The notes under the pieces are model-generated. The model did no database searches and was not told the DNA's origin. It saw only the letters and a program-made list of their open reading frames with translations. Made by a program: the position numbers and the translations under genes. Of a DNA stretch of 7,172 bases, positions 1 to 6,857 are shown in pieces. The stretch comes from Candidatus Aminicenantota bacterium (GTDB taxonomy: Bacteria > Acidobacteriota > Aminicenantia > UBA2199). Within the stretch, counting starts at the first letter, position 1, and every line of letters starts with the position of its first letter. The stretch covers positions 1 through 7,172 of the forward strand of contig JAOZTV010000164.1 of NCBI GenBank assembly GCA_029939015.1. Reading direction: 5' to 3'.

Positions 1-77
1 CATTACCTCTTATATTACCCTTATTCAAAAACATTACCCTTTATAAACCATCGTGCTAAACTACCTCATCTGGGACA

Positions 78-3000
78 CTATTTACTAACTTTTTTAATTA
101 TTTCTTTTATATATCTTTCTGAAATAAATAAATCTGATAAGTCTTTCACTTTTTTTATCTTTGTGTCTTCAGTGGATATTTTATTAATTACAAACGATGG
201 CTTTCCAGTTTTTGTGAAGTATTTTTTATTACTTTCTGGATTATAAAGTCTGTTAATCTCATTTATTTCTGCTTCAACATCTATGATTGCAGGATATTCT
301 TTTTGAGCATTATCAAATTTATTTAATAATTTTGATATTACCTTCCAGTTTTCAAGGAGTTCTGTTTTCAGGATTTTTTTTGTTTTTTGTACTCTTCCAT
401 CCATTGATGTATATGAACCGCAATGTTCATAAAAAGTTGTTGCTGGGATTACAATAGATGCAACATCTGTTGTTTTAGTGTTTGAGATATCAGAAACAGC
501 AACAAAGTCCATCTTTTCAAATATTTTTTTATATTCTTTCATCTCAAAAGGGTCCTCACCGAGAACAATTGCTCCCTTGATTTTGCCACTTTTTAAATCA
601 TCCTTTATATTTACCTTTTTAAAAACTGTTTTCATTGGCTTATTCCATTCATTTGAAATTTTATCAATTTCCTCTCTTTCAAAAGATTTAACAAATCCCG
701 GGAAATAATCAGTCGACACTCCCATTTCCAAACTACCTAAACTATTTGAAAATTTACTTCCAAGGATAATTCCGCTATTTTCTTCTGCTATTTTTCCAGT
801 AAGTAATAGGTAATTCATAATAGAGTTAATCAGCTCTACTTTATATAGGGAATCTTCCTTATCAATAATGAAGGCTATTCCTTTTTCTTTATTTGAAAGG
901 ATTTCTACAAAATCTTTAATTATTTTCTGATTATATCCTGATAATTCACTTAACTTGTCTTCAGGATAATTTGATATATCTTCTTTAAAATTTTCAAAAT
1001 TATCTATATCATTCTTTTCGGTTCCTGCAATTCTATTCATAAGTCCATTTAATAGGGTGATAAATTTATCATTCTCTGAATTGAAATTAATATCCGCCCG
1101 TTTATTAAAATTTCCTACCTGAATAAATTTTGCCCCTTCTGCCTGTAGTTTTCTTATCTTATATTCAAGTATTAAATTCTCTTCACTGGTACTGGTTGAG
1201 AAATTTATAATAATATCAGAATTTTCAATATCATTTAATGTCATTGTTGATTTAGTATAACCTATTTGCTTATCAAGATAATTACCCGAATTATTCAAGT
1301 TTGAAAGTGAAGAAATATTATTTGTCCCAAGCCCAACTCTTGCCAGTTTTTGAGCCAGATACAGTTCTTCGTTGGATAGTTTTGGAGAGGCAAAAACTGC
1401 AATAGAATCACTGCCGTGCTTTTTAATGATATTTTTAAGTCCGTTTACAGTTTGGTTTAAAGCATTTTCAAGGTCAGTTTCCTTAGTTTCTCCATTTTCT
1501 CTTATAATAGGAGTTTTAATTCTATCAGTTTCCATAAAAAACCTATGTCCAAATCTTCCTTTTACACATAAATATCCATCATTTATGGAGTCTTCAATAC
1601 CTTCACTTGAATTTGCAACAAAATATGTGTCATTATCAATAATTTTAATATTTGTTTTGCATCCAATTGAGCAAAAATTACATATTGATTCTTCATTAAG
1701 TTTTTTTGATTTTCCAAGATTCTTAAATGCAAAATTCTCACTTATTGCTCCTGTTGGACAAGTATCAATACAGTTTCCACATGAGACACAAACAGTTTCC
1801 AATAGAGGAAGCTCTAATGCAGGTTTTACTATTGAACTAAGTCCTCTATTTACAAAACCAAGAGCAGAAACATCCATTTTTTCTTTACAGGTTCTTACAC
1901 ATCTACCACATTCAATACATTTATTTGGGTCTAATGCAATATATGGATGAGAAAAATCCGGTTTATATTCATTTACTTCTCCAATGAAGTTTTTTACATC
2001 AACCCCATATTCGTTTGCATATATTCTGAAATTACATTCATCATATTCAGAACAACCACATTCAATACATCTTGCAGCCTCATTACATACCTGAGCCTCT
2101 GATAAACCAAGTTCAACCTCATCAAAATTAAATTTTCTAATAAGTGGAGACAACTCAGGCATTCTTTCTTTAGGAATATCTTCTGCAAAAAACAATTCTT
2201 CTTTTTTTACATCTTTAAAAACATGTTTAAAACTATTAAAGGGCACAGCCCTTTTTTTTGCTTTGCCCGTTTTTAGATAACCGTCAATTGCCCAGGCTGC
2301 TTCTTTTCCCTGTGCAATGGCACCGATTGCTGTCCATGGCCCGGAAACCACATCACCACCTGCAAACACTTTTTCAATTGAAGTTTCATAAGTATCTTCA
2401 TTCACATTTATTGTATTCCATTTCGTTAATTTCAAATCTTTTTCTGCATCTGCAAACACAGAGTCAACCTGTTGTCCAATTGCTCCAATTAGATAATCAC
2501 ATTCAACTATAAATTCAGACCCTTCCATTGGTACAGGTCTTGGTCTGCCTCCTGATGAATCTTTTTTTAATTCCATCTTAAGACATTCTATTCCGGTTAA
2601 TTTATTATTAGTACTTTTTATTGCACTTGGATTAGTTAAAAATAGTATCTCAACACCCTCTTCCTGCGCTGCATGAATTTCCTCAGGATGTGCCGGCATT
2701 TCCTTAATTGATCTTCTATATACCATCTTTACCTTTTCTGCTCCCCACCTAAAGGCGTTTCTTGCTGCATCAATTGCAGTATTACCACCACCTACAATAA
2801 CGGCGGTACCTTTGAGCTTTGGCAAATCTCCCATCTGCATTTCTCTTAAAAAATCTATTCCCTTATATATTCCTTCAATTTTATCTTCATTTTCCAATCT
2901 CATTGAACTTGCCTTATGGGCACCTAGTCCGATAAAAACTGAATCATAACCATCTTTTAACAAACTTTCTGTAGTGAAATCTTTACCCATTTCTGCATTT

Positions 3001-3782
3001 AGCTTTACATCAATTCCTAAATCAGTAATCCATTTAATCTCATCATTTAATATTTTTTTAGGAAGCCTGTACTCAGGAATACCATATTTCAACATACCAC
3101 CAAGTTCAGGTAATTTTTCAAATATTGTAACTGAATATCCCTCAATAATAAGATAATAAGCACAGGTAAGTCCTGCTGGCCCACCACCAATAACAGCTAT
3201 TTTCTTGTCTTTTTTTGCCTTTATCTCTGGTGTCCATTTATTATAAGCATCAACATCAGCGGCATATCTTTTTAATTGATTTATTCCAACTGTCTCATCA
3301 ACTATATTTCTTCGACAAGCATCTTCACAATTTCTAACACAAACCCTGCCTATAGAAAGAGGCATTGGATTATCTTCTTTTACAACTTTAACAGCCTCAA
3401 TGTTTTTACCCATAGAGATTAAAGCAATATAATTCTGAGCAGCCACATGCGATGGACAATTATCTTCACATGGACCGATACAATCGGCATAATGATTGGA
3501 CATAAGAAGTTCAAGTGCAGTTTTTCTTGAAGCTGATATTCGTTCGTTATTTGTATTTATAACCATACCATCACTTACAGCAGTAGCACAGGACGGAACA
3601 AGTTTTCCCAGGCCCTCGATTTCTACAACACAGAGAAAACAGGAGCCAAAAGGATTTAACCTTTTATCATGGCATAGTGTAGGAATTGTATCCAGTTTAT
3701 TTTCATGTACAACCTCAAGAATTGTTTTTTGTGGAGCAGTTATAACCTCTTTTCCATTTATTATTATCTTTATCTTATCCAT
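78..3782 (-). CDS. NuoG/GltD-type fusion iron-sulfur flavoprotein (NAD(P)H oxidoreductase, inactive molybdopterin-like C-terminus)
   Basis: Probable cytoplasmic electron-transfer subunit of 1234 residues, numbered from the ATG at 3782. A NuoG-type [2Fe-2S] head (C37, C48, C51, C65) comes first. A GltD/NfnB/SfrB/DPD-like module follows: cysteines C101, C105, C109, C148, C152 and C156, the FAD motif GGGPAG at 199-204, a second dinucleotide motif GGGNTA at 331-336 followed by VYRRS at about 355-359 (typical of NADP(H) binding in this family), and AGGD at 474-477. A Cys group lies at C572, C575, C577 and C583. Two [4Fe-4S] ferredoxin repeats follow (C622-C632 and C665-C675), then a formate-dehydrogenase/NuoG-like domain with C701, C704, C708, C739 and K741. 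The Asn-rich stretch at 820-832 replaces the catalytic Cys/Sec, and no normal C-terminal molybdopterin-binding domain is evident, so that part is probably structural. The start is chosen because a GTG nine bases upstream lies inside the Shine-Dalgarno. It is the last gene of the visible operon. The architecture is clear; substrate and partner are unknown. Confidence 0.9.
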   Translation of the reverse strand: MDKIKIIINGKEVITAPQKTILEVVHENKLDTIPTLCHDKRLNPFGSCFLCVVEIEGLGKLVPSCATAVSDGMVINTNNERISASRKTALELLMSNHYADCIGPCEDNCPSHVAAQNYIALISMGKNIEAVKVVKEDNPMPLSIGRVCVRNCEDACRRNIVDETVGINQLKRYAADVDAYNKWTPEIKAKKDKKIAVIGGGPAGLTCAYYLIIEGYSVTIFEKLPELGGMLKYGIPEYRLPKKILNDEIKWITDLGIDVKLNAEMGKDFTTESLLKDGYDSVFIGLGAHKASSMRLENEDKIEGIYKGIDFLREMQMGDLPKLKGTAVIVGGGNTAIDAARNAFRWGAEKVKMVYRRSIKEMPAHPEEIHAAQEEGVEILFLTNPSAIKSTNNKLTGIECLKMELKKDSSGGRPRPVPMEGSEFIVECDYLIGAIGQQVDSVFADAEKDLKLTKWNTINVNEDTYETSIEKVFAGGDVVSGPWTAIGAIAQGKEAAWAIDGYLKTGKAKKRAVPFNSFKHVFKDVKKEELFFAEDIPKERMPELSPLIRKFNFDEVELGLSEAQVCNEAARCIECGCSEYDECNFRIYANEYGVDVKNFIGEVNEYKPDFSHPYIALDPNKCIECGRCVRTCKEKMDVSALGFVNRGLSSIVKPALELPLLETVCVSCGNCIDTCPTGAISENFAFKNLGKSKKLNEESICNFCSIGCKTNIKIIDNDTYFVANSSEGIEDSINDGYLCVKGRFGHRFFMETDRIKTPIIRENGETKETDLENALNQTVNGLKNIIKKHGSDSIAVFASPKLSNEELYLAQKLARVGLGTNNISSLSNLNNSGNYLDKQIGYTKSTMTLNDIENSDIIINFSTSTSEENLILEYKIRKLQAEGAKFIQVGNFNKRADINFNSENDKFITLLNGLMNRIAGTEKNDIDNFENFKEDISNYPEDKLSELSGYNQKIIKDFVEILSNKEKGIAFIIDKEDSLYKVELINSIMNYLLLTGKIAEENSGIILGSKFSNSLGSLEMGVSTDYFPGFVKSFEREEIDKISNEWNKPMKTVFKKVNIKDDLKSGKIKGAIVLGEDPFEMKEYKKIFEKMDFVAVSDISNTKTTDVASIVIPATTFYEHCGSYTSMDGRVQKTKKILKTELLENWKVISKLLNKFDNAQKEYPAIIDVEAEINEINRLYNPESNKKYFTKTGKPSFVINKISTEDTKIKKVKDLSDLFISERYIKEIIKKVSK

Positions 3783-3787
3783 ATTTT

Positions 3788-3795
3788 TCACCTCT
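3788..3795 (-). promoter_or_regulatory. Shine-Dalgarno of the fusion gene, overlapping the nuoF stop
   Basis: On the minus strand the sequence reads AGAGGTGA, five bases before the ATG at 3782. It is a near-perfect match to the anti-16S end. Its first bases overlap the nuoF TAG stop, so ribosomes finishing nuoF sit on this site. The GTG at 3791-3789 is part of the site itself, which is why the ATG is taken as the start. Confidence 0.8.
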
Positions 3796-5557
3796 ATATA
3801 ATCTCAATTGCATCAAACTTACAGGAGCTAAAACAAAGACTACATTTTATACATCCCTCCTGATTGATAAAATGAACTTCCTTCTTATTTCCATCAATTG
3901 TATTTGTAGGGCAATTTCTTGCACAAAGAGTACAACCAATACATTTATCTTCAACAACCTTATATGTAATAAGAGCAGGACATTTTTTTGCAGGACATTT
4001 TTTGTCAATTATATGAGCTTCATACTCTTCTCTGAAATATTTTATTGTTGTTAAAACAGGATTAGGGGCAGTTTGTCCAAGACCACAGAGACTGGAGTCT
4101 TTAATTTTATTTGACAAATCAATGAGTAAATCAATATCCTCAATTTTTCCCTTACCCTCTGTAATGCGAGTCAAAATCTCCAACATTCTCTTTGTACCAA
4201 TTCTGCAAAATGTACATTTTCCACATGACTCATTTTGAGTAAAAGTCAAAAAGAATTTTGCTACATCAACCATACATGTTGTTTCATCTAAAACAACCAT
4301 ACCACCTGAACCCATAATAGCACCAGTTTTATTTATTTCATCATAGTCTATTTTTAAGTCACTCATACTTGCAGGAATACAACCTCCTGACGGTCCACCC
4401 ATCTGAACAGCCTTAAATTCCTTATCATCCTTGATACCTCCTCCAATATCAAAAACAATTTCTTTTATTGTCATACCCATTGGTACTTCTGCAAGGCCGG
4501 ATTTTTTAATTTTACCAGCCAAGGCAAATACCTTTGTGCCCTTACTCTTTTCTGTACCCAATGAGTTATAAGCCTTTGCACCATTTAAAATTATCCATGG
4601 AATATTTGCAAAGGTCTCAACATTATTTATATTTGTCGGTTCATCCCATAGTCCTTTATTTGCCGGAAACGGAGGCCTAAATTTAGGCATACCTCTTTTG
4701 CCCTCAATTGAAGCTATCAAGGCAGTTTCTTCACCACATACAAAGGCTCCAGCCCCCTCTTTTATCCTCATTTCAAGATTAAAACCTGTGTTTAAAATAT
4801 TTTTACCTAATAATCCTTTTTGTTTACATTTTTCAATTGCTTCTTTTAACCGGAAAATCGCTTTAGGATATTCAGCTCTGACATATAATATACCCTCATC
4901 TGCACCAACAGCAAAGGCAGCAATCATCATACCCTCAAGAATTGCATGCGGGTCTCCTTCCAAAACACTCCTATCCATAAATGCACCAGGGTCTCCCTCA
5001 TCAGCATTACAGATAATGAATTTTTTTTCACTTTTTGCCCTATTTGCAAACATCCACTTCATCCCGGTTGAAAAACCACCACCACCACGACCTCTAAGTC
5101 CAGAATCTTTGATTATATCAATTACATCTTCCTGTGAATATCCTTTTAATACTTTTTCTATTGCCTTATATCCATCATGTTCTATATATTCATCAATTGA
5201 GCCGGGATCTATAACTCCACAATTTCTCAATACAATTCTCTTCTGTGTTTTTAAAAATGATTCCTCCTTCGTAATCTTTTCACTTTTAACTATCCAGTCT
5301 TCAATAGGGTTACCATCAATAATATGTTTTGATATCATCTCCTTTGCCTTATCTGAAGTCATTTTTGAATATAAAAAACTCTTGCCATTATCAACCACTT
5401 CTACAAGAACTTCCTCATAACACATTCCCATACAACCTGTTTCTTTTAAATCTATAGTAATTTTATGTTTTTCTATTTCATCTTTAAGGGTTTGAAAAAC
5501 AGGGTTTCCACCAGCAGAAATTCCACAAGTACCAAGACCAACCTTTATCTCTCTCAT
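3794..5557 (-). CDS. nuoF: NuoF-like NADH-binding FMN/Fe-S subunit (HydB/HndC type)
   Basis: NADH-oxidising (or NAD-reducing) flavoprotein subunit of 587 residues. This is longer than the roughly 430-residue respiratory NuoF and matches the soluble HydB/HndC type of hydrogenases and formate dehydrogenases. Residues 1-80 are a thioredoxin-like [2Fe-2S] domain with C11, C42 and C46. The NADH/FMN core shows GLRGRGGGGFSTG at 153-165 and GAGAFVCGEETAL at 268-280. An SLBB-like segment spans about 341-377. The N3-type [4Fe-4S] ligands are C445, C448, C451 and C491. A Cys pair (C521, C526) precedes two ferredoxin repeats, C539/542/545/549 and C569/572/575/579. The start overlaps the nuoE stop as ATGA, with a good Shine-Dalgarno seven bases upstream, so it is translationally coupled. 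No hydrogenase or membrane subunit is in the window, so this is a family name and not evidence for complex I. Family assignment is secure; the physiological direction is not known. Confidence 0.95.
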   Translation of the reverse strand: MREIKVGLGTCGISAGGNPVFQTLKDEIEKHKITIDLKETGCMGMCYEEVLVEVVDNGKSFLYSKMTSDKAKEMISKHIIDGNPIEDWIVKSEKITKEESFLKTQKRIVLRNCGVIDPGSIDEYIEHDGYKAIEKVLKGYSQEDVIDIIKDSGLRGRGGGGFSTGMKWMFANRAKSEKKFIICNADEGDPGAFMDRSVLEGDPHAILEGMMIAAFAVGADEGILYVRAEYPKAIFRLKEAIEKCKQKGLLGKNILNTGFNLEMRIKEGAGAFVCGEETALIASIEGKRGMPKFRPPFPANKGLWDEPTNINNVETFANIPWIILNGAKAYNSLGTEKSKGTKVFALAGKIKKSGLAEVPMGMTIKEIVFDIGGGIKDDKEFKAVQMGGPSGGCIPASMSDLKIDYDEINKTGAIMGSGGMVVLDETTCMVDVAKFFLTFTQNESCGKCTFCRIGTKRMLEILTRITEGKGKIEDIDLLIDLSNKIKDSSLCGLGQTAPNPVLTTIKYFREEYEAHIIDKKCPAKKCPALITYKVVEDKCIGCTLCARNCPTNTIDGNKKEVHFINQEGCIKCSLCFSSCKFDAIEII

Positions 5558-6051
5558 TTCTTAACTCCCTCTTTTTTTTTAAATTGATTCAATATTTTTA
5601 CAGTTTTATCAGGCGTTAAACTTCCAAAAGTTTCATCGTTTATCATAATTACAGGAGCAAGAGAACAGCAACCGATACAGGCAACAGAAAGAAGAGTAAA
5701 AAAACCATCTTCAGATGTTTCATTTACCTTTATCTTTAATTCGTTTTCAATAGAGGCTAAAATATTTTTTGCATTATTCACATGACAGGCAGTACCTTCA
5801 CAAATACGAATAATGTTTTTGCCCATCGGTTCCATTCTAAATTGTGCATAAAAAGTTATAACACCATATATATCAGCAACCGGAACATCAGCCTCTTCAT
5901 TTATTTTATAAATTACTTCTTTTGGAATATACCCATAGGTTTCCTGAGCTGCTTGAAGCAGTGACATCAAGGCCCCTCTTTTTTTTCCATCAATTCTTAA
6001 TTTTTCTTCAAATTTTTTAACTTCTTTGTCTAAATCACTGATTTCTGTCAT
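5554..6051 (-). CDS. nuoE: NuoE-like [2Fe-2S] subunit (24 kDa type; HydC/HndA type)
   Basis: Small thioredoxin-fold [2Fe-2S] subunit of 165 residues, the normal length for the family. It pairs with the NuoF-type subunit in NADH dehydrogenases, NAD-linked hydrogenases and formate dehydrogenases. An N-terminal helical bundle (about 1-75) contains the family-typical segments ALMSLLQAAQETYGYIP and VYGVITFY-like IYGVITFYAQF. The cluster ligands are C84 and C89 (C-x4-C) and C125 and C129 (C-x3-C), in the canonical spacing. The ATG at 6051 is preceded by AAGGAG at six bases. It is the first gene of the redox operon and follows an 82-bp gap after the DUF364 gene; its end overlaps the nuoF start by four bases. 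The last codons form an A-rich run ending in the nuoF ribosome binding site. Symbol used as a family label only. Confidence 0.95.
   Translation of the reverse strand: MTEISDLDKEVKKFEEKLRIDGKKRGALMSLLQAAQETYGYIPKEVIYKINEEADVPVADIYGVITFYAQFRMEPMGKNIIRICEGTACHVNNAKNILASIENELKIKVNETSEDGFFTLLSVACIGCCSLAPVIMINDETFGSLTPDKTVKILNQFKKKEGVKK
5565..5571 (-). promoter_or_regulatory. Shine-Dalgarno of nuoF inside the nuoE 3' end
   Basis: GAGGGAG on the minus strand, seven bases before the nuoF ATG at 5557, encoded within the last codons of nuoE. It directly follows an A9 run. Together with the ATGA overlap it supports translational coupling. Confidence 0.8.
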
Positions 6052-6057
6052 TTACAA

Positions 6058-6063
6058 CTCCTT
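6058..6063 (-). promoter_or_regulatory. Shine-Dalgarno of nuoE
   Basis: AAGGAG on the minus strand, six bases before the ATG at 6051. This fixes the nuoE start and shows the gene is initiated independently, not by coupling to the DUF364 gene. Confidence 0.75.
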
Positions 6064-6101
6064 ATTTAATGTAAAAAAAATAAACTATCAATTTAACAAT
6101 A

Positions 6102-6130
6102 AATTTATCACAAAATAAAGTAATATGCAA
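6102..6130 (-). promoter_or_regulatory. possible sigma-70-like promoter upstream of nuoE (weak)
   Basis: In the 82-bp gap the minus strand reads TTGCAT (6125-6130), a 17-base spacer, then TAAATT (6102-6107). Each hexamer matches about four of six consensus positions. The gap is very AT-rich, so such matches arise by chance; the position (about 50 bases before the start codon) is reasonable. No terminator hairpin for the DUF364 gene is visible, so read-through is equally possible. Confidence 0.2.
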
Positions 6131-6133
6131 AAT

Positions 6134-6847
6134 TTAATTGTTTTTTAAAAAAACTTTTTTACCTAATTTAAGAAATTTTCTAGTTCCCTCACCTCTTTCA
6201 ATTAAATAAAGTACTTCCTTATCGTATTTGTTAAAAACAGTTCCAAAAACCATTTTAATATTTTTATAGGCAAAAATATCAGAGTGCATTATTGACGATG
6301 GACCCAACATGAAAATATCAGCCTTATTTGATTTATTTATCAAACCTATAAATGTTTTATTGAAAATAGTTGTAGACGTTAGTATTATAGCGTCTGCATT
6401 ACTTACAAATTCATCCTTTTTACTTAATGGCATTAATTCTTTTGAGTTTTCTAATAGATCAAAAATTGATAAAGGAATGTTTTTGTCTTTGAATTTTTTC
6501 ACAATTGGTATAAAAAAACCAATCATAACAATATTATTATAATTTTTGAAATCAACCATATCAAGAATATCTCCACTGTCTTGAAATTTTTTATCATAAT
6601 TTAGCTTAGCATTATAATAGGCATTGAGAAGTACTCTATGTTTGATATTGTTTAATTCCGGTTTTTTAATTTCATCTTTATTGGTTGATATTTCATAACC
6701 AAAATTTGCACATACACCAATATTACCATTTTTTAACATTATTGCCGTGTTTTTTCTACCTGTTACAATTCTATCTATCTCAAAATGGTTGACGCCATAT
6801 TTTTTATAAAAAAAACCCAAAGGTTCTTGTTGCTTATTATTCATCAT
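6134..6847 (-). CDS. DUF364/DUF4213-type protein (putative heavy-metal chelation fold)
   Basis: About 237 residues, no signal peptide or membrane segment apparent, hence probably cytoplasmic. The N-terminal part (roughly 1-90) resembles DUF4213, with a strand pattern around NTAIMLKNGNIGVCANFG and the segment RVLLNAYYNAKL. The C-terminal part looks like the Rossmann-like DUF364 domain: a strand followed by GFFIP at about 110-114, DAIILTSTTIFNKT at about 152-165 and LGPSSIM at about 181-187, in the order seen in that family. The family is annotated as putative heavy-metal chelation from structure and has no settled reaction. ATGs at 6847 and 6844 are both plausible, and a TTG at 6850 would add one residue; the Shine-Dalgarno is weak (AAAG). 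It starts about ten bases after the preceding gene's stop, suggesting coupling to that gene. No function is assigned from context. Assignment is by recalled motif pattern. Confidence 0.7.
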   Translation of the reverse strand: MMNNKQQEPLGFFYKKYGVNHFEIDRIVTGRKNTAIMLKNGNIGVCANFGYEISTNKDEIKKPELNNIKHRVLLNAYYNAKLNYDKKFQDSGDILDMVDFKNYNNIVMIGFFIPIVKKFKDKNIPLSIFDLLENSKELMPLSKKDEFVSNADAIILTSTTIFNKTFIGLINKSNKADIFMLGPSSIMHSDIFAYKNIKMVFGTVFNKYDKEVLYLIERGEGTRKFLKLGKKVFLKNN

Positions 6848-6857
6848 CAATTCTTTA

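Noticed and set aside
1372..1950. Open frame of about 190 codons on the plus strand opposite the fusion gene.
   Set aside because: It is antisense to the ferredoxin and molybdopterin-like domains, has no family motifs and is explained as a shadow frame.
78..3782. Formate dehydrogenase catalytic subunit as the name for the large gene.
   Set aside because: The catalytic Cys/Sec and following His are missing and no usual C-terminal molybdopterin-binding domain is evident, so formate oxidation by this subunit is not supported.
4698..5420. Open frame of about 240 codons on the plus strand opposite nuoF.
   Set aside because: It lies entirely antisense to a strongly motif-supported gene, has low-complexity Ser/Pro/Ile-rich content and no recognisable domain; it is a shadow of the nuoF coding frame.
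5554..5580. A9 run followed by GAGGGAG and the ATGA overlap looked like a programmed frameshift fusing NuoE to NuoF.
   Set aside because: After a -1 shift on the A run the frame reads AGA GGG AGT TAA, so it stops before the nuoF ATG. The arrangement is ordinary translational coupling.
6064..6091. Second promoter-like pair (TTGATA, 16 bases, TTAAAT) just before nuoE.
   Set aside because: The implied transcription start would fall within or after the Shine-Dalgarno, leaving no usable leader.
6093..6113. Rex-like half sites (TTGTGA and TTGTTAA on the minus strand) upstream of nuoE, attractive for an NADH-responsive operon.
   Set aside because: The two halves are in direct and not inverted orientation. 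Only a central 10-base AT palindrome is present, which is expected by chance in such AT-rich DNA.
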